A stretch of DNA of 58,605 nt from Asticcacaulis currens (GTDB taxonomy: Bacteria > Pseudomonadota > Alphaproteobacteria > Caulobacterales > Caulobacteraceae), in the NCBI RefSeq assembly GCF_028550395.1, contig NZ_JAQQKW010000015.1, positions 1 to 58,605 of the forward strand, in the 5' to 3' direction. Both the position numbers and the translations under genes were made by a program. Of this stretch, positions 42,025-50,867 are shown in pieces; position 1 is the stretch's first letter, and each line of letters starts with the position of its first letter. The notes beneath the pieces are model-generated. The model did not search any database. It saw nothing but the letters and a program-made list of their open reading frames with translations, and was not told the DNA's origin.

Positions 42025-42082
42025 GCCGCCAGCTTATTTCAGAGCGGTTTCCATCCCGCTACTAAAAAAAGTTAATAAATGG

Positions 42083-42751
42083 TTATTCTTGTACGGGGCG
42101 TAGCGTAATCTCCACACGTCTATTCTTCGCGCGACCCTCGGGCGTGGCGTTTGACGCGATCGGCTGACGCGATCCCATGCCGGCAACGAACAACCGCTGG
42201 CTGACGACACCGCGGCTTGTGAGATAGGCGGCCGTAGAATTTGCACGGTTTTCCGACAGCGGCTCGTTGATGGCGTCTGAGCCGGTCGAGTCAGCATGGC
42301 CGACGATATCGACATAGGTGGAGGAATACTTGTTCAAAATGGACGCCACATCATTCAGAACCGGGTAAAAGGCCGAATCAATTGATGCACTTCCCGAGCC
42401 AAACGTCACGTCAGACGGCATGTTCAGCACAATGTTGTCGCCGTTACGCGACACGGTTACGTTAGTGCCTGCCAACTCACGGCGCAGTTCGGCCTGCTGC
42501 TTGTCCATGTATTTACCCACGGCCGCACCGGCCAAAGCGCCAATCCCGGCCCCCAGAACCGCATTTTTGCGGCCCTGCTCACCCTTGTTGGTATTGGTGG
42601 CATAGCCAAGGCCCGCGCCGACGGCGGCCCCGATAATGGCATTGGTCTTGGTGTTGTCGCGCACCACTTCGCCGGTAACCGGATCGGTGGTGGTGCAGGC
42701 GGCGGTCATCAGCGCGACACCCGCCAGGGCGATCAGGGCCTTATTACGCAT
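42083..42751 (-). CDS. OmpA-family lipoprotein with glycine zipper (YiaD-like)
   Basis: The protein has 222 residues. The signal peptide has lipobox MTAAC (cysteine at about 19). Glycine-zipper helices come next (IIGAAVGAGLGYATN and LGAGIGALAGAAVGKYM). The C-terminal OmpA domain has VDIVGHADSTGSDAINEPLS and NRRVEITLRP, which binds peptidoglycan. It probably tethers the outer membrane to the wall, as YiaD does. It lies between the protease and the pse operon on the same strand but is separated from both by more than 50 bases. Confidence 0.92.
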   Translation of the reverse strand: MRNKALIALAGVALMTAACTTTDPVTGEVVRDNTKTNAIIGAAVGAGLGYATNTNKGEQGRKNAVLGAGIGALAGAAVGKYMDKQQAELRRELAGTNVTVSRNGDNIVLNMPSDVTFGSGSASIDSAFYPVLNDVASILNKYSSTYVDIVGHADSTGSDAINEPLSENRANSTAAYLTSRGVVSQRLFVAGMGSRQPIASNATPEGRAKNRRVEITLRPVQE

Positions 42752-42920
42752 AGTCGTCTCTCCATATAGTCCTGTGCGTTGCGGCGACAGGCGCCGTTAT
42801 GGGCAGTTAAGCCCTTTCACATGAACCTAGGATGAAGCCTGTAAACAGCCAATATTCGGGAAATAAGGATTGGCGGTGAATCCGGTAAATTAAAGGGCCG
42901 CAGATATAAGAAAACGGTAA

Positions 42921-44690
42921 TCAGAGCGCGTTTGGCGATTTGGGCGCGGCGGGTTCCGGGGCCTTGCGGCAGCGCCACACCGTTTCGGTTTCCGGTGCGA
43001 AATTGAGGAAGGATTGCGCCAGTTGCCGTACCTTGCGCATATTGTCCTTCAGGGCTTCGGCCTGTCCCGTATCCTTGCCCGACGCGCAGCGCAAAGACCC
43101 CAGGGCGGCACGTTGCGCCACGTAGTCGCGGTGCTGTTCCGGGGTGAGGCGATAATCGCTGCGCTTGAAGGTCAGTCCGTCGCGCGACAATTCCAGACGC
43201 GCCGCCGTGGGTTCGGACTCCGATACGGTAAAGCGCAACAGGGTGCCATTGGTCTGAGCTTCGTAAGGCGTGCGGCCGTTGACGCAGGCATGACCGGCAT
43301 CGAATTCGAAATCGGTAGGGCCGACACCGGGCAGGGGCTTGGGCGAGGCCTTGAGGTCCACATCGCAGGTCAGGCGCACGGGCCCGGCCTTTGTCGCATC
43401 GGCCTCGGAGATTTGCGACATCTTCTGTACCGCCGGGCTTTCACGCAGGACAAAGGCCAGCGCGATCAGGACGACAAACACAGCCAGCGCGATCCAGCCC
43501 CAGGGGAACGGATGCTTGTGATGGACTTTCTCTGTCCTGGCCTTGGCCAGATGCGGTTCGGTATGGGGTGTTTCGGCGTGCGCCGCTTCGGGCAGGGCGT
43601 GCGTCTCCTTGCCCTTCGGCGGATGGCGACGGCGGATGATCAGCGCGATCAGGACCACGACCAGCACCGACAACAGGACCAGCGCGCCCAGTTGCAACTG
43701 ATCCATCAGGGCGTTCATCTGTTCGGCCTTGCGCTGTTCCTCCAGACGCTTGGCCTGCGCATCCCGATAGGCGGCCAGCGCCCGCGACAGACCGTCATCC
43801 TTGATGATCTCGTCTTCCGACTTGGCGTAGCAGGGCTCTGAGGTGGTCTGAACCGTCACACCGGTGGATTGCAGGAAGGTATAAAGCGCCGAAACGTGGG
43901 TGGCGACATACTGTCCCGCCGGCACGTCCATATCGCCGCTTTCCGACAGGGTGGACACCGCCGACCAGGTGTTGACACCGACCACCTGACCGCACTCGTC
44001 CATCAGCGGGCCGCCGGAATTACCGGGATTGATCGGCGCGGTGTGGAACAGCGTATCGACGCGTGAGCCGTCCGGATTGGTCGAAGCGAACAGGGCGATG
44101 GAGCCTTGCGTCACATAGGCGTCGGCGGGCTCCAGAAGTTCCGTGCCGCCGCGCTTCAGCAGGCGGTCGGTGATGCCGGGATAGCCCATGGCCACGATGC
44201 GCTGGTTCTTTTGCGGCACCAGCGACAGCTTGAGCGGCGCAATCTTGAGACCGTCGGCACGCAGAAGGGCCAGATCGCCCTCCACCCACGGCTTGACCAG
44301 AGTCACCTGCTGATAGGCGGCCCCCGTCCCCTTGTGCGGAACGATATAGATTTCCGCCGAAGTGGCCTCCGGAGGCGTTTCGATGACGTGGTAGTTGGTG
44401 ACAATATAACCTGGCGCGACGACGAAGCCTGAACCCATGCCGACCGAATCGAGCGGCACCCCGCCATAGCCGCGATAGACGACCAGAACGCGGACAACCG
44501 ACTGTTCCGATGCGCTCAGCGCCTTGGTGGAGTTGACTGGTTGCAGGGCCGGATCAATACCGGCCAGCGGCTCGGCATCGGCGGGAGGGGGCGGCAGGAT
44601 CTGGGCGGACACAGGCGCGCAGAAGAGCGCCGACAGGGCGATAATGCCCGCCGCCGCCAAACGACCTATACTCTGAATGGACCTGCCCAC
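42921..44690 (-). CDS. Membrane-anchored trypsin-like serine protease with novel C-terminal region
   Basis: The protein has about 589 residues from GTG 44690, chosen because it gives a normal signal peptide (LAAAGIIALSALFCAPVSAQ); the frame is open to GTG 44813. The S1C/HtrA-type catalytic domain has histidine in VTNYHVIE, aspartate in GDLALLRAD and serine in NPGNSGGPL. There is no PDZ domain. A coiled stretch leads to a membrane helix (LGALVLLSVLVVVLIALII), a short linker, a second helix (WGWIALAVFVVLIALAFVL), and an unrecognised C-terminal domain of about 150 residues. The topology puts the protease in the periplasm and the linker in the cytoplasm. The combination is unusual. Confidence 0.82.
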   Translation of the reverse strand: MGRSIQSIGRLAAAGIIALSALFCAPVSAQILPPPPADAEPLAGIDPALQPVNSTKALSASEQSVVRVLVVYRGYGGVPLDSVGMGSGFVVAPGYIVTNYHVIETPPEATSAEIYIVPHKGTGAAYQQVTLVKPWVEGDLALLRADGLKIAPLKLSLVPQKNQRIVAMGYPGITDRLLKRGGTELLEPADAYVTQGSIALFASTNPDGSRVDTLFHTAPINPGNSGGPLMDECGQVVGVNTWSAVSTLSESGDMDVPAGQYVATHVSALYTFLQSTGVTVQTTSEPCYAKSEDEIIKDDGLSRALAAYRDAQAKRLEEQRKAEQMNALMDQLQLGALVLLSVLVVVLIALIIRRRHPPKGKETHALPEAAHAETPHTEPHLAKARTEKVHHKHPFPWGWIALAVFVVLIALAFVLRESPAVQKMSQISEADATKAGPVRLTCDVDLKASPKPLPGVGPTDFEFDAGHACVNGRTPYEAQTNGTLLRFTVSESEPTAARLELSRDGLTFKRSDYRLTPEQHRDYVAQRAALGSLRCASGKDTGQAEALKDNMRKVRQLAQSFLNFAPETETVWRCRKAPEPAAPKSPNAL

Positions 44691-44833
44691 CTTACCGCCG
44701 GACCCGATATTACAAACCTTGAGACGATGAATCGCCTGTACGGCATCAAAACGACACCTGCGTGATCGACGCAATCGAAAAATCGCCAAAAGTCGCCAGA
44801 TAGCGTTTATCACCCCCCGACTGTGATAAACTT

Positions 44834-44953
44834 ATACCAAGGGTCATTGAAAATGACTCTTGGTATGCCTGTCGAGAATTTTTCATGTCTTTGACACATA
44901 TGAGAAATTATCGAGTTTTCAACGGCCGGATGCGGCAGCATCTTCGGCCGTTG
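44834..44953 (+). repeat. Three-hairpin intergenic element, copy 2
   Basis: The same three-hairpin plan as 21713-21833: hairpin 1 at 44834-44866 (15 pairs, one G.T, loop GAA), hairpin 2 at 44872-44914 (TCGA..TCGA outer stem), hairpin 3 at 44920-44953 (CAACGGCCG..CGGCCGTTG with GATGC/GCATC). It lies in the 420-base gap 44691-45110 between the divergent protease and oxygenase genes. The rest of that gap shows only a possible TTGACA at about 45037. Confidence 0.8.
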
Positions 44954-45110
44954 GTATTATTCATGTAAAAGGCGCGTGAAGCGGTGCCGGATAAGGTTTC
45001 CGGTGTTGCCTGTGCGGCGTTTGGTCGCTTGCGTCCTTGACATACAAACGTCATAAGCCCCTCTATCAACTATTAAACGTTTCATCTGCAAAGACCAAAG
45101 GCACCCCCGC

Positions 45111-46112
45111 ATGATGTCGTCCCCGACCGCGCTCTACGATTCCGCCCCCCTGTCCACCGCACCGTCCATCGAGCCGGTGCCGCTGTCGCTGTACGACACG
45201 GACCTGACGGCTTTTTCGCAGAAGCTGGGCGCGTCGTTTGAACGCTATGGGTTTGCGGTGCTGTCAGGCCTGTTTGAGCCGAACGGCGCGGGTCTCGACA
45301 AAGGGCTGGTCGATAAGGCCTATGCCTTGACCAAAGCGTTTTTCGATCTGCCGGTTGAGACCAAGCTGCAATATGACGGGCGCGCCGGCGGCGGTCAGCG
45401 CGGCTACACCGCATTTGGCATTGAGACGGCCAAGGGCTATAAGGCGCACGATCTCAAGGAGTTCTGGCACGTCGGACGCGATCTTCCGGCGGGTCATCCG
45501 TACCGCGACCATATGGGTGATAATGTGTGGCCTGCCGAAGTGCCGGAGTTCAAACCGACCTTTCAGACGCTCTATGCCGAGATGGACGGGCTGGGCAAAA
45601 AGGTGCTGAAGGCCATTGCCATCCACCTCAAACTCGCGCCGGACTTCTTCGATGACAAGGTGAAGGACGGCAATTCGATCCTGCGTATGCTGCACTATCC
45701 GCCGGTGACCGAGGCGGGCGCATCGGTACGCGCCGGGGCGCACGGCGACATCAACGCCATCACGCTTCTGATGGGGGCCGAGGAGCCGGGTCTGCAACTG
45801 CTGGATCGTGACGGCTCGTGGCTGCCCATCACGCCGCCGCCGGGGGCTATCGTCATCAATATCGGCGACATGCTGTCGCGCCTGACCAACCACGTCCTGC
45901 CTTCGACCATCCACCGCGTGGTCAATCCGGCTGAAGCGCGCAAGGGCTTCTCACGCTATTCGATGCCCTTCTTCCTGCACTTTGAGAGCCCCTACCTGAT
46001 CGAGACCCTGCCGGGCTGCATCTCCGAAGACCGCCCGGATCAGTATGCCGATCAGTCGATCACCGCAGACGACTTCCTGCGCCAGCGCCTGAGAGAGATC
46101 AAGCTGGCGTGA
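45111..46112 (+). CDS. Isopenicillin-N-synthase-like 2-oxoglutarate/Fe(II) oxygenase
   Basis: The protein has 333 residues. The iron ligands are visible as HGDINAITLL (H-x-D) and a distal histidine in STIHRVVNP. The co-substrate arginine is in RYSMPFFLHF. An N-terminal DIOX_N-type domain carries YGFAVLSG and FFDLPVETK. It belongs to the large bacterial group annotated as isopenicillin N synthase family; the substrate is not predictable, and a beta-lactam role is unlikely without biosynthetic neighbours. It has its own promoter region beyond the three-hairpin element. Confidence 0.9.
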   Translation: MMSSPTALYDSAPLSTAPSIEPVPLSLYDTDLTAFSQKLGASFERYGFAVLSGLFEPNGAGLDKGLVDKAYALTKAFFDLPVETKLQYDGRAGGGQRGYTAFGIETAKGYKAHDLKEFWHVGRDLPAGHPYRDHMGDNVWPAEVPEFKPTFQTLYAEMDGLGKKVLKAIAIHLKLAPDFFDDKVKDGNSILRMLHYPPVTEAGASVRAGAHGDINAITLLMGAEEPGLQLLDRDGSWLPITPPPGAIVINIGDMLSRLTNHVLPSTIHRVVNPAEARKGFSRYSMPFFLHFESPYLIETLPGCISEDRPDQYADQSITADDFLRQRLREIKLA

Positions 46113-46196
46113 CAGAGGGACGACGCCCAGCCTCACAGCGCGTCAGTGGCATCGGAACTATCTCCCTCCGCCTCGACGCGCTTCGATGGCTCGGCA

Positions 46197-46223
46197 CCTC
46201 CCCATTGCTACGCAATAGGGAGG
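46197..46223. repeat. GC-rich palindrome between convergent genes
   Basis: CCTCCCCATTGC at 46197-46208 pairs with GCAATAGGGAGG at 46212-46223, with one mismatch. It belongs to the CTCCCC..GGGGAG family and can act as a terminator-like hairpin between the oxygenase and the M2 peptidase. Confidence 0.65.
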
Positions 46224-46230
46224 AGGGGGG

Positions 46231-48129
46231 TTACCACCCGCAGTTTTGCCCGGCGTTCTGTTTGATCAGCCATTCATTGAGCGGCTTGAAATAGGCCGCT
46301 ACGGCTGAGGCGTCGCCTTCGCGTTGCCCGGTGAAGGTCGCCATGGCCTCGGGCCACGGCTTCGACTGACCCATTTCCAGCATGGCGTTCAGCTTCTGGC
46401 CGACCTCCTTATGACCATAGATCGAGCAGCGGTGCAGCGGACCCTTCCAGCCGATCTGGTCGCAGGCAGCCTGCTGAAACTGGAACTGATAGATGTGGGC
46501 CAGGAAGTAGCGCGTATAGGGCACATTGCCCGCGACGTGATATTTAGCCCCGGCATCGAAGGCATCGTTCGGACGCACGCCCGGCGGCACAAGGCCCTGA
46601 TACTGCTGCACCAGCTCCCACCAGCGGCTGTTGTACTGCGCCGGGGTGATCTTGCCGGAATAGACTTCCCAGCGCCAGCGATCGACCATCAGGCCGAACG
46701 GCAGGAAGGCAACCTTTTGCAGGGCCATTTTCAGCAGGTAGGGGATGTCCTCTTCCTCGCCCGGCACCTTGTCCAGAAGGCCGATCTGGTTGAGATAGAC
46801 CGGCGTCACCGACGACAGGCCGATAAAGTCACCAATGGCCTCGTGGAAGCCATCGTTCGCGCCGTTCTTGAACAGGAAGGGCTGATCCTTATAGGCGCGC
46901 TGATAGTAGTTGTGACCCAGCTCGTGGTGGACCGTATAGAAGTCCTCGCCATTGACCTGCGTACACATCTTGATGCGGATATCGTCGCGGTTATCGAGGT
47001 CCCAGGCCGAGGCGTGACACAGCACTTCGCGGTCGCGCGGACGGGTGATCTGTGAGCGCTCCCAGAAGGTCTGGGGCAGGGGGGCAAGGCCCAGAGAGGT
47101 GTAGAAGCCTTCGCCGGTCTTGACCATCTTTTCCGGCGTGTACTTCTTTTGCAGCAAAAGCTTGTCCAGAGAATAGGACGAGCCCTTCATGCCCTTCGGG
47201 GCCACGATGTCATAGATATTGGCCCAGTCCTGCGCCCACATATTGCCCAGCAGGTCGGCACGGATGGGGCCGGACTTCGGCTGCACGGCATCGCCATATT
47301 TTTCATTGAGGCGGCTGCGCACATAGCAATGCAGATTCTTATAGAAGGGCTCGACCTGACCCCACAGGCGGTCGGTATCGGCTGCGAAGGCATCCGCCGG
47401 CATGTCATAGCCGGAGCGCCAGAGGGCCCCCGTATCGGCAAAGCCCAGCCCCTTGGCCCCTTCATTGGCCAGTTCAGCGAGGCGCGTATAGTCGCCCTTC
47501 ATCGGCACCGATACGGTGCGCCAGCCTTCGAACATGGCCCGCAGGGTGGCGGGGTCGCGCGACGTAGCCATCACGTTCGAGGCGTCGTCCAGCGTATAGA
47601 CCTTGCCCTTATAGCTGAACTTGCCCATGGCATAGGTGGAATCGAGCGAGGTCGAAAGCTTGGCCATCTCATCGGCGGCCCCCGGACGATCCGCGGCGGG
47701 CAGAACCAGAGACAGGCGCAGCAGGTTCAGCTTGCGCCGCGTCACCTCATCGACGGCCACGTCGTTGAAGCGCGCCGCGCCCATGGCGTATTTCACGCTT
47801 TCCTCGGTCAGTTGCGCATTGGCCTTCGATTCCAGCCACATGGTGTCGTGGGTGATGTAGGTGGCGCGCACCCACTGCACGCGGGCGGCATATTCGCCGA
47901 GGTCGCCCAGCTTCTGTTCTGCGGCTTCGACATAGGCCTTGGCCTCGGCGGCGGTCGGACCGGCGGGCGGGGTAGGGGCCGGGGTCTCGGTCAGGGCCGG
48001 GGCCTTCGGGGCTTCGGTTTTGGGGGTATCGGCAATGGGGGCGGCGGCGGGCACCGTCGCGCAGCCTGACAACAACACACCGGCCACCAGCGCCGGACCT
48101 GCTACGGAAACCAGAAGACGCCGCATCAT
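46231..48129 (-). CDS. M2-family (angiotensin-converting-enzyme-like) zinc metallopeptidase lipoprotein
   Basis: The protein has 632 residues. The signal peptide has lipobox LLSGC, followed by a proline-rich linker. The catalytic zinc site is VHHELGHNYY with the third ligand glutamate about 25 residues on, in FHEAIGDFIGLSS. M2 dipeptidyl carboxypeptidases remove C-terminal dipeptides; bacterial copies such as Xanthomonas ACE are known. A lipid anchor would place it in the periplasm on the outer or inner membrane. AGGAGG lies before ATG 48129. Confidence 0.93.
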   Translation of the reverse strand: MMRRLLVSVAGPALVAGVLLSGCATVPAAAPIADTPKTEAPKAPALTETPAPTPPAGPTAAEAKAYVEAAEQKLGDLGEYAARVQWVRATYITHDTMWLESKANAQLTEESVKYAMGAARFNDVAVDEVTRRKLNLLRLSLVLPAADRPGAADEMAKLSTSLDSTYAMGKFSYKGKVYTLDDASNVMATSRDPATLRAMFEGWRTVSVPMKGDYTRLAELANEGAKGLGFADTGALWRSGYDMPADAFAADTDRLWGQVEPFYKNLHCYVRSRLNEKYGDAVQPKSGPIRADLLGNMWAQDWANIYDIVAPKGMKGSSYSLDKLLLQKKYTPEKMVKTGEGFYTSLGLAPLPQTFWERSQITRPRDREVLCHASAWDLDNRDDIRIKMCTQVNGEDFYTVHHELGHNYYQRAYKDQPFLFKNGANDGFHEAIGDFIGLSSVTPVYLNQIGLLDKVPGEEEDIPYLLKMALQKVAFLPFGLMVDRWRWEVYSGKITPAQYNSRWWELVQQYQGLVPPGVRPNDAFDAGAKYHVAGNVPYTRYFLAHIYQFQFQQAACDQIGWKGPLHRCSIYGHKEVGQKLNAMLEMGQSKPWPEAMATFTGQREGDASAVAAYFKPLNEWLIKQNAGQNCGW

Positions 48130-48228
48130 CCATACCCTCCTGAAGGAAAAACCGGACGGAGGGTGACGCCTGTTTTAACCATTCGTCAAGAGCGGTTGAG
48201 GATGAAACCGGTGGTCTTTGCGCGAGGC

Positions 48229-48687
48229 TCAGGGTTTCAGCCGACGCGCCTTCACCACCACCTGATCGAGGGTTTGCAGAAACTGCGAGCGGTTGGCGGC
48301 GGAAAAGGGCGGCGGGCCGCCGGTGATTTCGCCGGTCGAGCGGATATGTTCCATCAGGGCCCGCTGCGACAGGGCCGCGCCGATGGAATCGGGCGTAAAG
48401 GCGCGACCATTGGGAGCAATGGCATAGGCCTGTTTGGCCAGCACCCGCCCGGCCAGCGGAATGTCATTGGTGATGACCACATCGTGCGCGGTCGCCTGAT
48501 CCGCGATCCAGTCATCGGCAATGTCCGGCCCCGCATCGACGATCATGCGCTCGATGAGGGGCGATTTGGGGATATGGATAAAGCTGTTCGACACCACGAC
48601 GGTGCGCAGGCCGTAGCGCCCGGCGACCTTATAGGTCTCGTCCTTAACCGGACAGGCATCGGCGTCGATATAGAGGGTGATGGGCAA
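48229..48687 (-). CDS. YaiI/YqxD family (DUF188) protein
   Basis: The conserved start ITLYIDADACPVKDE and VVVSNSFIHIPKS, VITNDIPLAGRVL and RSTGEITGGPPPF identify the YaiI/YqxD (DUF188) family, with a PIN-like fold and unproven function. The length is about 152 residues if TTG 48687 is used. The longer frame starts at a TTG inside a palindromic repeat (48741), which is unlikely, and no ATG precedes the conserved motif. The element at 48733-48841 sits directly upstream. Confidence 0.87.
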   Translation of the reverse strand: MPITLYIDADACPVKDETYKVAGRYGLRTVVVSNSFIHIPKSPLIERMIVDAGPDIADDWIADQATAHDVVITNDIPLAGRVLAKQAYAIAPNGRAFTPDSIGAALSQRALMEHIRSTGEITGGPPPFSAANRSQFLQTLDQVVVKARRLKP

Positions 48688-48732
48688 GAAAGGGTTTTCC
48701 GAAAACGGGCGGGGACGGTTACTCCACTTATA

Positions 48733-48841
48733 CTCCCCCAACTTGCTGGGGGAGGTGAATTTTTGAGCGTCAGCTTAAAAAGACGGTGGGGGCGTGGGAA
48801 GACGAAACACGTTCCGTGCGGAATTTGAGAAAGCCCCCACC
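48733..48841. repeat. GC-rich palindromic element between YaiI and MtgA genes
   Basis: CTCCCCCA at 48733-48740 pairs with TGGGGGAG at 48747-48754. Further on, GGTGGGGGC at 48785-48793 pairs with GCCCCCACC at 48833-48841, a 9-bp perfect inverted repeat. It has the same two-part plan as the other copies. Confidence 0.7.
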
Positions 48842-48871
48842 ACCATCGTGTTGGGAGGCATTAAGAACGCC

Positions 48872-49567
48872 CTACTCCAGCACACAGGTCCCGATGCCGT
48901 TGCGGCGCACCACCCCGGCATTGGCGCGGATTTTGCCGGAGCGCCCCTTGACGTACTTGCCCGATTGCGCCGCTTTCCACTTGAGCGGGCTGGGCAGGAT
49001 GGCCGCCAGGCGCGAGGCCTCGGCCTGGGTGAGATCGTCCGCCGACTTGCCGAACCAGTATTGCGACGCCGCCTCCGCCCCATAGATGCCCGGGCCCCAT
49101 TCGGCGCTGTTGAGATAGACTTCCATGATGCGCGACTTCGGCCACATCGTCTCAATCAGCAGCGTATAATAGGCCTCAATCCCTTTGCGCACATAGGAGC
49201 GCTGCGGCCACAGGAAGGCGTTCTTGGCGGTCTGCTGTGAGATGGTCGAACCGCCGCGCACCTTGCGCCCGCGCGCATTGTTGCGCTGCGCCTTCTCGAT
49301 AGCGTTCATGTCAAAGCCATAGTGCGAGCAGAACTTGGCGTCTTCGGCGGCAATCACCGCCACCTTTAGATTGTCCGATATGCGCGAAGCGGGCACCCAT
49401 TCGTGATGATAGCCCTTGCCCTCGAAAATCCGCTGCACCATCAGAAAGGTGATCGGCACGGGCAGGAACCGGTGCACGGCGACCGACGCCACGCTGAAGG
49501 CAAAGCCACCCACAATCACAAAGACGAGCAGTTGCCCGATGCCTATTTTCGCCTTGGCCCCCGCCAC
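48872..49567 (-). CDS. mtgA: Monofunctional peptidoglycan glycosyltransferase
   Basis: The protein has 231 residues. It has an N-terminal membrane anchor (about 10-32) and the GT51 motifs [14 protein letters not shown] (catalytic glutamate), [26 protein letters not shown] and [19 protein letters not shown]. It lengthens glycan strands from lipid II without a transpeptidase domain. The start is GTG 49567 with GGAG about nine bases upstream. It stands between the repeat-flanked yaiI-type gene and the WD40 gene. Confidence 0.95.
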   Translation of the reverse strand: MAGAKAKIGIGQLLVFVIVGGFAFSVASVAVHRFLPVPITFLMVQRIFEGKGYHHEWVPASRISDNLKVAVIAAEDAKFCSHYGFDMNAIEKAQRNNARGRKVRGGSTISQQTAKNAFLWPQRSYVRKGIEAYYTLLIETMWPKSRIMEVYLNSAEWGPGIYGAEAASQYWFGKSADDLTQAEASRLAAILPSPLKWKAAQSGKYVKGRSGKIRANAGVVRRNGIGTCVLE

Positions 49568-49691
49568 TGTTCGTCACTCCACGGTCCTCGCAAGGCGAGG
49601 GCTCAAAAATGCCAATCCGGACGAAGAGCCGCCTCAAGTCCGGATTGTCGATACCCACCCATAATCGGGTCCCACCGTCAGGCGGACCGGA

Positions 49692-50678
49692 TTATGAGGC
49701 TTCAAATACCCACAGGTTGCCGTCTTCGTCGCCAAAGATCAAGCGATTGGCCTCATTGGAGATGGCGAGCGCCGTGATGGGAGCGCCTTTTTCGCGGCGA
49801 ATCCAGTCAATTCCGGTCGAAGTCAATTCAGCCAGCCACACGCGCCCGTCTTCGAGCCCGGCCGCCAGCAACGTATCTTCGGGGGCGCCGGCGACGACCG
49901 AGACCATGGTCGATTCTTCGGCGTTGATCTCGGACGCTTCTTCGCCCATCGGCCCATTGGCCTTCAGGAAGGGCCATACCACCGCGCCATTGGCCCCGGA
50001 AGTGGCCAAAAGCTTGCCCTTGGCGAAAAAGCCCATCGACTTGATCTTGGCCGGATAGCCGCCCATGCGCATATCCTTGGCATCGCTGATGCGCCACCCG
50101 TGCAGGGCGTTTTCCTGCATGGCCGTCATGACAAACTTGTCGTCGGGCGAAATCGCGATCTTGGTGTGCGAACCGGCCCATTTGAGAAGGGTCGGCTTTT
50201 GCTGCGCGATGCGGGAGAACCACACGGCCACGCCATTATAGGTCGCGGCATAGAGCTTGCGCCCCTTGGCATCGAAGGTGATGTCCGACAGGCTGGACGT
50301 GTGCTCGAAGCTCACTGCCGTCTTCTTCTGCGCGTCATAGACGTGCACTTTTTTGCCCGCAGCGGCCGCGATCAGCAGCGCCGCGTCGCTGACGGCCAGG
50401 GCGTCGAACCACGCGCCCTTGGCGGCAAACAGCTCGACCGGACCGGACTCCTTGGTCGTCCACACCACGCGGCCGTCATCGCCGCCGGTGACGATACCGA
50501 CGCCTGACGGGTGGATGGCGGCGCTTAAGATGCCACCATTGGGGTGGGCTTCGAAGGTGGCATCGACGTCCGGAAACACGACGCGCCCGTCACCGAGCGC
50601 TGCTACGGGCTCATCGGCAGAATCGAACAGGGCGGCGACGACGTATTCGTCGAAATGTTTTTCAAAAGCGAAGGGCAT
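49692..50678 (-). CDS. WD40-repeat protein next to a COG0523 GTPase
   Basis: This protein of 328 residues is made of about seven weak WD40-like repeats, with repeated GDDGRVVW, DGRVWLAELT and GDEDGNLWVF phrases. It has no signal peptide. Beta-propellers of this type bind partners rather than catalyse. In alphaproteobacteria such a gene is often adjacent to a CobW/COG0523 metallochaperone, as here (gap 189 bases holding a repeat unit), so it may be a client or cofactor of that GTPase; that is inference. Confidence 0.8.
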   Translation of the reverse strand: MPFAFEKHFDEYVVAALFDSADEPVAALGDGRVVFPDVDATFEAHPNGGILSAAIHPSGVGIVTGGDDGRVVWTTKESGPVELFAAKGAWFDALAVSDAALLIAAAAGKKVHVYDAQKKTAVSFEHTSSLSDITFDAKGRKLYAATYNGVAVWFSRIAQQKPTLLKWAGSHTKIAISPDDKFVMTAMQENALHGWRISDAKDMRMGGYPAKIKSMGFFAKGKLLATSGANGAVVWPFLKANGPMGEEASEINAEESTMVSVVAGAPEDTLLAAGLEDGRVWLAELTSTGIDWIRREKGAPITALAISNEANRLIFGDEDGNLWVFEAS

Positions 50679-50692
50679 ATCAGATCCTCATA

Positions 50693-50854
50693 CTCCCCCG
50701 GCTGCCGGGGGAGGTGGGTTTTACCGAAGGCAAAAGACGGAGGGGGGCTTACACGGGAGGAGGGGCAAACGCCAGAGCTTGCCGTTAGATCGCAAGATAC
50801 CCCACCACCACGCCCTACCGGGCGCGGTCCCCGGCTCCCCAGCAAGCTGGGGAG
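50693..50854. repeat. GC-rich element with two perfect terminal palindromes
   Basis: CTCCCCCGGC-T-GCCGGGGGAG at 50693-50713 and CTCCCCAGC-AA-GCTGGGGAG at 50835-50854 frame a 162-bp unit that fills the space between the WD40 gene and the GTPase stop. It is the clearest two-ended copy of the family. Confidence 0.75.
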
Positions 50855-50867
50855 GTATAAATTTGGC

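Noticed and set aside
45111-46112. Beta-lactam biosynthesis from the isopenicillin-N-synthase family name
   Set aside because: No ACV synthetase or other beta-lactam genes are present, and the family name covers many 2OG-Fe(II) oxygenases.
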